64,000 nt of DNA from assembly GCA_031423015.1 (NCBI GenBank), contig JANPER010000059.1:1-64000 (forward strand), written 5' to 3'. The notes beneath the pieces were generated by a model. It was not told the origin of the DNA and searched no databases. It was given only the letters and a program-made list of their open reading frames with translations. The stretch's first letter is position 1, and every line of letters begins with the position of its first letter. Made by a program: the position numbers and the translations under genes. The stretch is from DATGPD01 sp031423015. Its GTDB lineage: Bacteria > Planctomycetota > UBA1135 > UBA2386. Positions 34,462 to 42,978 of this stretch are shown one piece after another.

Positions 34462-34999
34462 CTAGCGCGGCGTGCGTACGACGACGACCACCGAGCCGTT
34501 CCACGACAGACCCTCGCGCCGGGCGCGCGCGAGCAACGCCGCGGCCTGCTGCCGTTCGGGCGCGTTCGCCGGCAAGTCGTCGAGCGTCTCGTCGAACTCG
34601 GCGCGCAGGTGCTCGGGGTCGCGGGCGCGCCAGTAGAGATGATGCTCGACATCGACGTCGCCGGGCAGAATCGACGGCAGCTCGCGGAGCGCGGCGCCGG
34701 GGGTCGGCGAGGTGATGCAACACGTGCCGCAGGGTCACCCAGTCGTACTCGCCGTCGCTGGCGGGCAAGTCCGTCGCGTCCGCGGCGACCGCACGCAGAC
34801 CGCTCTGCACCAACGCGGCGAGGGCGTGCGCATCCTGTTCGACGCCGGTGGCCGCGATGCCGGCAGCCGCGGCGGCCGCGAGCAGTTCGCCCACGCCACA
34901 GCCGACATCGAGCACTGAGGCTGGGCGCAGGGCTAGCACGCGTTCGATGAACCGATCGCGCAGCAGACGTCGGTGCTGTTCTCGAGGGGTTACGCGCAT
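34462..34999 (-). pseudogene. SAM-dependent methyltransferase with a one-base frameshift
   Basis: From ATG 34999 it reads RPASVLDVGCGVGELLAAAA (motif I), GVEQDAHALA and DWVTLRHVLHHLADP. The frame then breaks near 34700 and resumes as LRELPSILPGDVDVEHHLYW to VVVVVRTPR and stop. Removing one C from a five-base run restores D-P-G-A-A-L-R-E-L, so a homopolymer sequencing error is likely and the gene may be intact. It would be a class I methyltransferase of about 178 residues. Substrate unknown. Confidence 0.65.
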
Positions 35000-35094
35000 G
35001 GTCGTGGTGAGCAAGCGTCAGTCGGTCCAAGGTGCCGTCGATCGGTCCGCACTGGCGCTGACCTTCATCATCCGCGACAGTGCGGGACAGGAAC

Positions 35095-35697
35095 ATGACG
35101 AACACGCCCACGGCGGCGCGCGATGCGGCGGTCGCTCTTGCACAGTCAGACAATCGCCGTGCCGAAGCCATGGCGAGCGCGATCGAAGACCCGTGGTTTC
35201 GCGCGCAGGCGCTGGCCTGGGTCGCGCGCTACGCAGCCGACACCGACGTGTCGCGCGTGAGCCAGTCAGCATTGACGGCGGCGGCGGACAACGACGACGC
35301 AACTCGCCAAGCCGCCGCCTCGGCGTGGGTCCTGCGCGCGTTGATGGAGCGCGACCGGCGCGAAGAGGCGCTCGCCATGTTGGAGATGGTGTTGCACACC
35401 GTGCCGCGGATCACATCCGCGGCGAGCCGCAGCGACGCGCTCTTCCTGCTGTTGCAGGCGATGTTCGACAGCAGCGAAGAGATCCGGCGCAGCCTGCTCT
35501 TCGCGCTCGCCACCATCTACGACGACGACCAGCACTGGCGCATCGAACGCAACTACCGCGATGCGCTGGTGATGATGAAGGCCGTGGATCCGGCGTTCGT
35601 GCAACGCATGGCGCAGGGCCGCAGCGACGCTCAGCGCAGCAAGCTCGAACGCGCGCTCGCCGAGGACACGTGCGAGCCGCGGACGTTCTTCTGGTGA
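35095..35697 (+). CDS. Helical-repeat protein of unknown function
   Basis: A 200-residue, Ala-rich, all-helical protein. It has paired-helix units (RAEAMASAIEDPWFRAQALA, ATRQAAASAWVLRALMERDR, SRSDALFLLLQAMFDSSEEI) like HEAT or TPR-type scaffolds. There is no signal peptide and no catalytic motif. ATG 35095 has AGGA 5 nt upstream, better than GTG 35080. It is convergent with the thioredoxin-like gene, 8 nt between stops. A protein-interaction role is a guess. Confidence 0.65.
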   Translation: MTNTPTAARDAAVALAQSDNRRAEAMASAIEDPWFRAQALAWVARYAADTDVSRVSQSALTAAADNDDATRQAAASAWVLRALMERDRREEALAMLEMVLHTVPRITSAASRSDALFLLLQAMFDSSEEIRRSLLFALATIYDDDQHWRIERNYRDALVMMKAVDPAFVQRMAQGRSDAQRSKLERALAEDTCEPRTFFW

Positions 35698-35705
35698 GCG
35701 TCATC

Positions 35706-36626
35706 TCACTTGCGCGCGGGTCGCTGGTAGGGCTTGGCGAACTCGTTCAAGTCCGCCTCGATCACCGCCAACTCGTCGTCGGTGAGGTGCTGCTTGGTGC
35801 GCCGCAGCATCGTCATGTAGTGCGCAATCTCATTCGGTTGCGCCGGCGCGCCGATGTTGCCGCCGCCCTCCTCCAGGTTGGACGTGATCAGCTCCTTGCC
35901 GTCGGCGTCGAGGACGATCATCCACGGCAGGCCGCCGCTCCGTTCGCCCTTCAGTCGTTCCATGACTTCCTTGCCGCCCGTCATGCGGTCGGTATCGATC
36001 ATCACGTCGACGTAGTCTTTGGCCAGCAGCGGCGCCACCTTCGGTCGCCCGAGGAACTCCTCGAGCACTTTGCACCATCCTCACCAGGGCGCGTCGAATC
36101 TGAGGAATACACGGAAGTTGGTCTTCTTCGCCGTCGACAGGCCCTCGGCCAAGACCTTCTCCGCGTCGAGCGGTGCCGACTTGAGTTCCTTCAGCTTGGC
36201 GATCAATGACGCTGTGTTCAACGCGTCGCCCTCGACGAAGTCCTTCGCTGTGAATTTGCCGAGCACCTTGTCGTCGGCGCTGAGCACGAGCAGCGCGGGA
36301 ACCTCTTTGGCGGCGGTGAAGTCGCGCGCCTTGGCTTCGTCGGCCGCCGCGGTTGCGTCGACGGTCGCGACATCGAACTCGTAGCGCAGCAGCGTCGACA
36401 GGTCGCGGTGCGCCTTCATCGTCTTGGCCAGCTCCGCACAGAGTTTGTTGTCCTGTTGCTCGAACACAACGAGCACGCACTTGTTGTGCGCCTTGGCCTT
36501 GGCCATCGCGGCGGCGATGGCCGCTTGCGGTGACTTCGTCACCGGCGTTGGCGCCGGTTTGTCCTGCGCCATCGCGAATCCCGCACAGAGAACCGCGACC
36601 ACTGGACTGGGTCGAACTTTGATCAT
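35706..36626 (-). CDS. Secreted tandem thioredoxin-fold protein with UGA at the active-site Cys (candidate selenoprotein)
   Basis: Read through UGA 36083-36081 the product has 306 residues. It has a signal peptide (MIKVRPSPVVAVLCAGFAMA), a first thioredoxin-like domain at about 30-150 (VLVVFEQQDNKLCAELAKTM, VPALLVLSADDKVLG) and a second at about 165-290 (FLRFDAPW-UGA-GWCKVLEEF, GLPWMIVLDADGKEL). The UGA is codon 182, where the first Cys of C-G-W-C belongs, giving U-G-W-C with Cys185. There are no other disruptions. Perfect GGAGGT at 36631-36636 precedes ATG 36626. A SECIS-like hairpin follows the UGA. The alternative is a TGC-to-TGA change. Confidence 0.65.
36046..36067 (-). promoter_or_regulatory. 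Candidate bacterial SECIS hairpin
   Basis: TGCTCGAGG pairs with CCTCGGGCG (9 bp, two wobbles) around loop AGTT. The loop begins 23 nt after the UGA and its second base is G. The hairpin lies wholly inside the coding sequence, as bacterial SECIS elements do. Confidence 0.5.
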
Positions 36627-36716
36627 GTGTACCTCCAAGCCCGATGCTACCCGGAACCCCGCGCGCCGAGCTGGCCAGATCGTCACGCGCCAGAAACCTG
36701 CGGGCACCAGCCCGGA

Positions 36717-37268
36717 TCACGGTGCGGCGTCAGCTCCGAGCATCTTTTGGATCTCGAGCACGGTGCGCCAATTGCGCACCGTGACCGTCGACCCGACCGC
36801 GCGATCGATCAGGGCCGGCGAGAGCTTGGTCTTGCCCGCGCCATCCGCAAAGTGAAACCACAGCGCGTCGCCGACCACCTCGATCCGCTCGTTCGCCACG
36901 GCGCGTTCGCGCAGCGCGGCCAGCGCGCCCCTGTTTGGCGGCAACTTGGACAAGCCGAGCATCACCAGGTTGGGCGCCCGCGCCGAGGCCTCGCGCAGCG
37001 GGTTGCCCTGCACGTAGGCGGGCCACTGGCTGGCCGTGCGCACGATGACGTCGATCGCGAAGCCGAAGTGCGACGCGATCGCCGCCTCCAGCTTCTTCGC
37101 CACCACGGGCGCCTTGCCGGCACTCGCAAACACCAGGTTGCCGCTCTGGATGTAGCTGCGAACGTCCTGCAGCGCGATGTTCGCGCACAGCGCACGTAGC
37201 TCAGCCATCGGCACCTTGTGGTGGCCTCCCACATTGATGCCACGAAGGAGGGCGACGAAAATGGTCAT
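36717..37268 (-). CDS. DUF1697 family protein
   Basis: A 183-residue protein. The diagnostic N-terminus is FVALLRGINVGGHHKVPMAE, followed by DVRSYIQSGNLVFAS. The C-terminal part has TVRNWRTVLEIQKML, all typical of DUF1697, a widespread single-domain family of unknown function. The length is normal. It starts at ATG 37268 on the same strand as the thioredoxin-like gene downstream, about 90 nt away, so they may share a transcript. Confidence 0.88.
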   Translation of the reverse strand: MTIFVALLRGINVGGHHKVPMAELRALCANIALQDVRSYIQSGNLVFASAGKAPVVAKKLEAAIASHFGFAIDVIVRTASQWPAYVQGNPLREASARAPNLVMLGLSKLPPNRGALAALRERAVANERIEVVGDALWFHFADGAGKTKLSPALIDRAVGSTVTVRNWRTVLEIQKMLGADAAP

Positions 37269-37375
37269 ACGGGGAGTTGGATGGCACACCACCACAGTTG
37301 CGCACGCAACGCAAGATGGCGCTGCTTCTGTATCCGCGAGCGAGTGCGCTCGCCCGTAGTCGAACGAGGCGAGTG

Positions 37376-40264
37376 CTAGAGCCCGAGCAGCACCTCGAGC
37401 CCGTCGCTCAATGTCGCGATCCCGAACACCGGTCCGCCAGATGTAGCCGCGATCCACTGCGCGTAGAGGCTGCCTCCGGTCAACTCGATGGCGAGCGGAA
37501 TGGGAAGCGGCACGCTGGCACCGCCGCTGCCGTCGGTAGTCAGGCCAATCGCGAGATCCGGTGAGTCGATCAACAAACGGCAGGCTCCCGCGAGCGAGAT
37601 GTTCGTCCGTCGCTGCGCTATGAGCAGCGCGGCGGGTGTGGTCGCCGGTGCGCTGGCGATTTCGATGCTGAACGCGGCGTTGCCGAGGCGCGGTGGGTTC
37701 GGCGCCAACACGCGAGGGCCAATGGCGCCATTGCAGCGTTGCCCATAGGTCTCGGCGAGCCCGAGCCCGAGGTCGTAGCGCCACGGCTCGGTGCCGTACT
37801 GCGGGTGGGTGGCGGCAAAATAGAGGCGATTGCCCACGCGCTGAAGTGGCGAGGCAACGTGATCGACCAGCCCTGGCAAGTCTGCGAGCCGGGAAGTGCC
37901 TGGCGCGGTGCCGTCGGAGCGCCAGAGCGCGGAGCCGATCAATGTCCGCCCCAACAGCACAAGGTCGTCGCCAAGGCCGAGAGTCATCGCCACTGGGTCC
38001 GACGAACCAGCGCCTGGCATCAGATCGGCCACAAGGCGTGTGGCCGACAGCGTGCCGTCGGTCACCCACGGTTCAGTGCCGAGGGGAGTCGTCGCGGCAA
38101 AGTACAACCGCCTCGGCGTCGTCGCGAGGGTGGAGGGTGTCGATCCGGCTGATCCTGGTTGCAGGTCCGCCACCAGGGTGGTGCCGACGGCGGTGCCGTC
38201 GGTCCGCCACAACTCTCGGCCACGTAGGCCGTCGTCGGCGCTGAACAGCAACACGCCGCCAAGCTCGCCGAGGAAGCGCGGTTCGCTGCCTGCGCTGCCG
38301 GGGCGCAGGTCGCCGAGCAGAACGGTCCCAAGCGCGGTGCCGTCGCTCGCCCATAGCTCCGTGCCGAGGGTGATGCTACCGGCCGTGAACAACAGCAGGC
38401 CGCCGACGATCGCCAGTTCCCGCCGTTCCCCGAACAACGGGAAGTTGAGCAGTTGCATGGTGCCGCTGGCAGTGCCGTCGCTGCGCACCAAAGCTGCTCG
38501 ACCCGCGCCGACTGACACGAGCGCGAAGGCTACGCCGCCCAGCACGACCATCCGCGGGAAAAGAGCGCCACTTGCTCCCACCGTGGTGAGAACCCGCGTT
38601 CCAGCGGTTGTGCCATCGGACACCGCGAGCTGCATCGCGCCGACGGAGTCGCGGGTCAAGAACAAGACGCGGTCGCCATCGGCGGTGAATGCAATGGCGG
38701 CGCCGTCTCCCGGCCCGGGCAACAGATCCGCGAGCATGTGCGTTCCCACCAACGTTCCATCCGAGATCCAAGGCTCGGCGCCATGCGTGCTGTTGGAGCC
38801 GGTGAAGTAGAGATGATCGTCGTGCACCAAACCGTGCCACACGCCGTTGCCCAGCGACGTCAGTTGTACATGGCCGGTCGCGTGCAAAGCGTACACTTGC
38901 CTGCTTCGACCGGCCGTCAGCAGCAATTGCTCGCCAACTCGGCCGACGAAGAGGGGTTCAGACGAATCGTCCCGCAGCCCTGCCCTGCCGACGAGCAGCG
39001 TGGTGCCTGCGCTGCTGCCATCCGACGCCCACAGTTCAGCGTCGCCGTCACCCGAGTGCGCGTTGAGCAGCACGCGCGAGCCCAAGCGACCGACGCCGGT
39101 GGCCTGTAGACCCCGGCTGGCGGCGCGAATCTCGTAGGTTCCCCCCGGGGTTGCGTCCGTGCGCCAGAGTGACGCGGGCGAACCGTCGACTCGAAACAGC
39201 AGCGTGTCATCAGCCGTCGTGCCGACGCGAGTGATCGTGGGGTTGGCAGCGAACGTTGCGAGGATCTGCGGCGGCGCCTGCAAGCCGGGCAGCAAGAACA
39301 GCTCGGTCGGATCGCTTCCGCTGCGTTCGTTGGCGAAGATCGCGCCGCGGGCGCCACCCGCGAGCACCGTGACCCCCCCAGCCGATCCTCGCAGCAACAG
39401 GCGCGTCCCTTGAGCTGTGCCATCACTCACCCAGATCTCTCCCGCCCCCAAGTGGAACACTGTGCCGAACGCAGTCTCAACCGAGGTGCTGGTAAGAGGT
39501 CTGAACTCCGCGGTTGCTGGCCGCGTGAAAAGCTTGGTGCCGGCGGGTGTGCCATCGGTACGCAACAGCGCCGGCCCCTGTCCATCCACCACGCCGATGA
39601 TCCCCATGCTGCCAAAGACCGCGACGCTGCCGTAATCAGCGCCGATCGTTCCAGGGCGCAGGTCAACGACCAACTGCGTTCCCGCCGCTGTGCCATCCGA
39701 GTGCCACAGCTCAGATCCATAGGCGGGATGGTCCGCGACAAACAGCAGACCGTGGCCCAACGCGCTCATCGCGCGTGGCGTCGAACTGCCTGGCCCCGGC
39801 GCAAGGTCGACCACGAGTCGTGTTCCCGCGGCGGACCCGTCGGTGACCCACAACTCGCGGCCGAGGCCCGGCACGTTCGCCTCAAAGAACGCGCGACTGC
39901 CGACTTGCACCAAGGCGAGCGCGAACTGATCCAGGCCAGCGGTGCCGGGAACAACCTCAGGCAGAGCGAATGTCCCCGCGGCGGTGCCATCCGTCACCCA
40001 GAGCTCCATGCCGGTTTCGGGAGTGTCGCGGCCGAACACAACGCGACTGCCAAGCACTACCGGCGAGAACCAACTGCCGCGAATGACGATGTCGAGGGCC
40101 AGGGTCGCTGGGTCGAGACGCAACAGTGCATCGCTGTTGAACAGCACGCCACCTTGCAGCTCCACCGCGCGACTCGGTCGCAGTGACCAAGTGCCCAAAG
40201 GGGATGTTGCGAGGTTGGCGGCCTGCTGTTGAACCGCTACGGCGAGGATCAGAGGGACGAGCAT
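37376..40264 (-). CDS. Secreted ELWxxDGTxxGT-repeat protein
   Basis: A 962-residue protein. A short signal peptide (MLVPLILAVAVQQQAANLA) is followed by a long array of repeats with the core ELWVTDGTAAGT or ELWRTDGTAVGT, each followed by VVDLxPGxxGS and a FxADxxxxGxELW strand. This is the hyalin/ELW repeat type and probably forms propellers. The last ~130 residues (YGQRCNGAIGPRVLAPNPPR, AGACRLLI) resemble a diverged form of the module that ends other secreted proteins here. A surface or envelope role is likely; ligand unknown. Confidence 0.85.
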   Translation of the reverse strand: MLVPLILAVAVQQQAANLATSPLGTWSLRPSRAVELQGGVLFNSDALLRLDPATLALDIVIRGSWFSPVVLGSRVVFGRDTPETGMELWVTDGTAAGTFALPEVVPGTAGLDQFALALVQVGSRAFFEANVPGLGRELWVTDGSAAGTRLVVDLAPGPGSSTPRAMSALGHGLLFVADHPAYGSELWHSDGTAAGTQLVVDLRPGTIGADYGSVAVFGSMGIIGVVDGQGPALLRTDGTPAGTKLFTRPATAEFRPLTSTSVETAFGTVFHLGAGEIWVSDGTAQGTRLLLRGSAGGVTVLAGGARGAIFANERSGSDPTELFLLPGLQAPPQILATFAANPTITRVGTTADDTLLFRVDGSPASLWRTDATPGGTYEIRAASRGLQATGVGRLGSRVLLNAHSGDGDAELWASDGSSAGTTLLVGRAGLRDDSSEPLFVGRVGEQLLLTAGRSRQVYALHATGHVQLTSLGNGVWHGLVHDDHLYFTGSNSTHGAEPWISDGTLVGTHMLADLLPGPGDGAAIAFTADGDRVLFLTRDSVGAMQLAVSDGTTAGTRVLTTVGASGALFPRMVVLGGVAFALVSVGAGRAALVRSDGTASGTMQLLNFPLFGERRELAIVGGLLLFTAGSITLGTELWASDGTALGTVLLGDLRPGSAGSEPRFLGELGGVLLFSADDGLRGRELWRTDGTAVGTTLVADLQPGSAGSTPSTLATTPRRLYFAATTPLGTEPWVTDGTLSATRLVADLMPGAGSSDPVAMTLGLGDDLVLLGRTLIGSALWRSDGTAPGTSRLADLPGLVDHVASPLQRVGNRLYFAATHPQYGTEPWRYDLGLGLAETYGQRCNGAIGPRVLAPNPPRLGNAAFSIEIASAPATTPAALLIAQRRTNISLAGACRLLIDSPDLAIGLTTDGSGGASVPLPIPLAIELTGGSLYAQWIAATSGGPVFGIATLSDGLEVLLGL

Positions 40265-40274
40265 GGGCGTTGCA

Positions 40275-40280
40275 TGCTAT
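40275..40280 (-). promoter_or_regulatory. -10 box TAGCAT for the ELW-repeat gene
   Basis: Minus-strand TAGCAT lies 10 nt before ATG 40264. Confidence 0.35.
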
Positions 40281-40340
40281 ACCCGTTTGTAGACCTGGCG
40301 CAGGACGAGCATCGCGACGGTCGAGGCCGCGAGGAACGGC

Positions 40341-41276
40341 TCAGCCGACCGCGCCCATCGTCTTGTAGATCACCGGCTTGGTCAGCGTGGTGCGGGGGTC
40401 GGCACCAAAGTAAATGCGGCCACACCCCATCAACGGAGTTTGACGGCGCACGATCTGCATCGGCGTTTGACCATCGGGCACGACCCAGGTGCCGTTCGAG
40501 CTGCGATCCTGCAAGAGCAGCAGGCCGCCGTCGACGAACACCCGCGCGTGCATGCGCGAGGCGTAGGCGCTGTCGATGACCAGCGTGCTCGCGGGATCGC
40601 GGCCGAGGTCGGCCGCGTGATCGGCGTCGACGATGACCTCGGTCGGGCCAAAGCAGAGCGCGATGCTCTGCGACACCAGTGCCCCCAATGCTCCTCCACT
40701 CACGGTGCTCTTGAGCAGCGGCCGGCCGACCGTCGGTCGCAGCAGCGCCACGAGTTCGAGCGGCTCGCGCTTGCCCTTCACCGGCACCGGCGGCAGCGGC
40801 CGCGCCTTCCACGCGCCGACATCGGGCAGCACTTCGAACAGCGCGCGCGACAACAGGATCTCGCTCGGCGTCGCCAGCCCCGCGATGCGAGCCAGGGTGT
40901 TCACCGCGTCGCCAAAGATGTCGCCCGCGTCTTCGAGCACGACACCCCAGTGCGCAGCGATGCGCACCGCCAGCGCGTGCGTCGCGGTGGCCTCCGCCAT
41001 CGCGCGCGCCGCCGCTGCCGTCGCGATGGCCGCCGGGAAAGCGCACAGCATGCCGTCGCCGAGCGTCTTCACCGTGCGTCCGCCGTGCGCCGTCACCTGC
41101 TCCTCGATCAACGCCAGGCAGCTCTGCACCATGCGTCGCGCCGCGGCGTCGCCAAGCCGTTCGTACAGGGTCGTGCTGCCCACGACGTCGGCCATGAGCA
41201 GACCCAACTGCCGCGGCACCGCCGCGTTGGTGCCCGGGCTGGGGGCGTCAGAGTCTTGCCGATCGTTCGACGACAC
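40341..41276 (-). CDS. Class III adenylate/guanylate cyclase domain fused to an FHA domain
   Basis: A 311-residue cytoplasmic protein. Residues about 20-185 form a class III cyclase domain (LLMADVVGSTTLYERLGDA, VKTLGDGMLCAF, RIAAHWGVVLEDAGDIFGDA, VNTLARIAGLA). Both metal-binding aspartates (ADVVGS and GDGML) are visible. Residues about 225-300 are an FHA phosphothreonine-binding domain (LGRDPASTLVID, SRMHARVFVDGG, DRSSNGTWVV). It may couple kinase phosphorylation to cyclic-nucleotide output. I chose GTG 41276; earlier in-frame Mets lie under the divergent gene at 41395. Confidence 0.8.
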   Translation of the reverse strand: MSSNDRQDSDAPSPGTNAAVPRQLGLLMADVVGSTTLYERLGDAAARRMVQSCLALIEEQVTAHGGRTVKTLGDGMLCAFPAAIATAAAARAMAEATATHALAVRIAAHWGVVLEDAGDIFGDAVNTLARIAGLATPSEILLSRALFEVLPDVGAWKARPLPPVPVKGKREPLELVALLRPTVGRPLLKSTVSGGALGALVSQSIALCFGPTEVIVDADHAADLGRDPASTLVIDSAYASRMHARVFVDGGLLLLQDRSSNGTWVVPDGQTPMQIVRRQTPLMGCGRIYFGADPRTTLTKPVIYKTMGAVG

Positions 41277-41394
41277 GGCTGCATCTTCGCATCCGCGTGG
41301 CTGGAAAGCGCCTTCGATGCCACCCACGGGCGACTGATGACCGTTGGCCAACGCGGCCTCGAGCCCCCCAGTCGCGGAGTCGATCCTCGATCGC

Positions 41395-41948
41395 ATGACG
41401 AGGGATCTCCAGCGCACCGTGGTCGGGTTCTCTCTCACCACGCTCAGCGTGCTGCTGATCGGCTGCGCCGCGGGCCGCGGGCGGCCGAGCATTCGCAGCG
41501 TGAGCCTGCCAGAGGAACCCGGCGGCGACGTGGCCATCGAGGTCACGCTGGCGGACGAGACGTCGCAGCCGGTCAACGTAAGCCTCGAGGTGTCGCGTGA
41601 CGAGCAGGTGTGGAGCACGGCCACGACACCGGGCGGCACCGTGCTGCAAGGGCTGGAGACGTCGCCCGGTGGCGTGAAGCACGTGTTCACCTGGGACTCG
41701 CTCGCGGACCTGGGCTTCCGCATCAGCGGCGACGCCTGGATCAAGATCACCGCCACCGGCGCCGGCGGCCTGTTGGACATCCGGCAGGCCAAGCTCGCGC
41801 GCATCGAGAACCTGCTGCCGGCGAGCAAGCGCGTGCGCAACTACCTGATCCACTTCGGCACCCTCGACGCGGCCAAGATCGCGATCGCCGAAACCCACGA
41901 CCTGGTGATCCTGTACGCGAGCGAGCCGACGGTCACGCGCGCTGCCGG
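41395..41948 (+). pseudogene. Truncated lipoprotein resembling TM1410/GH114-like TIM-barrel proteins
   Basis: From ATG 41395: a signal with lipobox (LSVLLIGCAAG), a beta-rich segment (VAIEVTLADETSQPVNVSLE) and the beginning of a barrel (VRNYLIHFGTLDAAKIAIAE, HDLVILYASEPTVTRA). The last pattern resembles the first strands of TM1410/GH114-type glycosidase-like proteins. Coding character ends around 41948, exactly where the antisense pyrD gene ends, and the frame then runs on as noise. Most of the barrel is missing. Confidence 0.55.
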
Positions 41949-41949
41949 G

Positions 41950-42972
41950 TCAGGCCAATCCGCGGCAGATTCGACGCGCGATCGAGGGCCCCTCGTACAC
42001 GAACCCCGTCCACACCTGCACCAACGCCGCACCTGCAGCGAGCTTCTCGCGCGCGTCTTGCGCAGTGAAGATGCCGCCAGCGGCGATGATCGGGACGCGG
42101 CCTTGGGTGCGCTGCGCGAGGTAGCGGATCACTTCGGTGGCGCGCGCGCGCAGGGGTACGCCCGAGAGACCGCCGGCACCGAGCGCCGACACCTCTGCGG
42201 GCGCCGTCGACAACCCTTCCCGGCTGGTCGTGGTGTTGGTGGCGACCAGGCCTGCGATGCCGGTGGCCTGCACGATGTCGACCACGTCATCGAGCTGGGC
42301 ATCCGTGAGGTCGGGCGCGATCTTCAGCAAGATCGGTCGCGGCTGGTCGCGCGCGGCGTTCTCGGTCTGCAGCGCGCGCAGCAGGGCTTCGAGCGGCGCC
42401 TTGTCTTGCAGCGCGCGCAGACCGGGCGTGTTCGGGCTGCTGACGTTGACCACGAAGTAGTCGACCACGTCGAACAGCGCACGAAAGCACACGAGGTAAT
42501 CGTCGGCAGCGCGCTCGTTCGGGGTGTCCTTGTTCTTGCCGATGTTGCCGCCGATCAGGATGCGGCTCTTGCGCCGCCGCAGACGCGCGACCGCCGCGTC
42601 GACGCCGCCGTTGTTGAAGCCCATGCGGTTGATGAGCGCACGGTCCTTCGGCAGGCGGAACAGGCGTGGCTGGTCGTTGCCCGCTTGCGGGCGCGGCGTG
42701 AGCGTGCCGATCTCGATGAACCCAAAGCCCAGACACGCCAGCTCGTCGACCCAGCGCGCGTCCTTGTCGAAGCCCGCCGCGAGGCCCACCACGTTGGGGA
42801 AGCGCAGCCCGAACACCTCGCGTGCCATGTGCGGCTCGGCGCGCACGTAGAGCTTGCGCAGGAGCCACGCGCCGACGCCGGTAGCGCACAACAGGCGCAG
42901 CGCCCCCATCGCCAGGTAGTGAACGCGCTCGGCGGGCAGCAGAAACAACAAGCGACGCAGCAGCGAGTACAC
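41950..42972 (-). CDS. pyrD: Dihydroorotate dehydrogenase (quinone), class 2
   Basis: A 340-residue membrane-associated flavoenzyme of pyrimidine synthesis that oxidises dihydroorotate to orotate and passes electrons to quinone. An amphipathic N-terminal extension (LLRRLLFLLPAERVHYLAMG) marks class 2. FMN and active-site motifs are VVGLAAGFDKDAR, NRMGFNNGGVD, NVSSPNTPGLRALQ (catalytic Ser), TNTTTSREGL and PIIAAGGIFTAQDA. The length is normal. It follows the TPMT-like gene by 6 nt on the same strand, probably one operon. Confidence 0.95.
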   Translation of the reverse strand: MYSLLRRLLFLLPAERVHYLAMGALRLLCATGVGAWLLRKLYVRAEPHMAREVFGLRFPNVVGLAAGFDKDARWVDELACLGFGFIEIGTLTPRPQAGNDQPRLFRLPKDRALINRMGFNNGGVDAAVARLRRRKSRILIGGNIGKNKDTPNERAADDYLVCFRALFDVVDYFVVNVSSPNTPGLRALQDKAPLEALLRALQTENAARDQPRPILLKIAPDLTDAQLDDVVDIVQATGIAGLVATNTTTSREGLSTAPAEVSALGAGGLSGVPLRARATEVIRYLAQRTQGRVPIIAAGGIFTAQDAREKLAAGAALVQVWTGFVYEGPSIARRICRGLA

Positions 42973-42978
42973 GCGGGG

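Noticed and set aside
15859..36626. UGA read as tryptophan or a general stop-codon reassignment
   Set aside because: Many intact genes here end in TGA (for example the radical SAM and Kelch genes), and the two internal UGAs stand where Cys is expected, not Trp.
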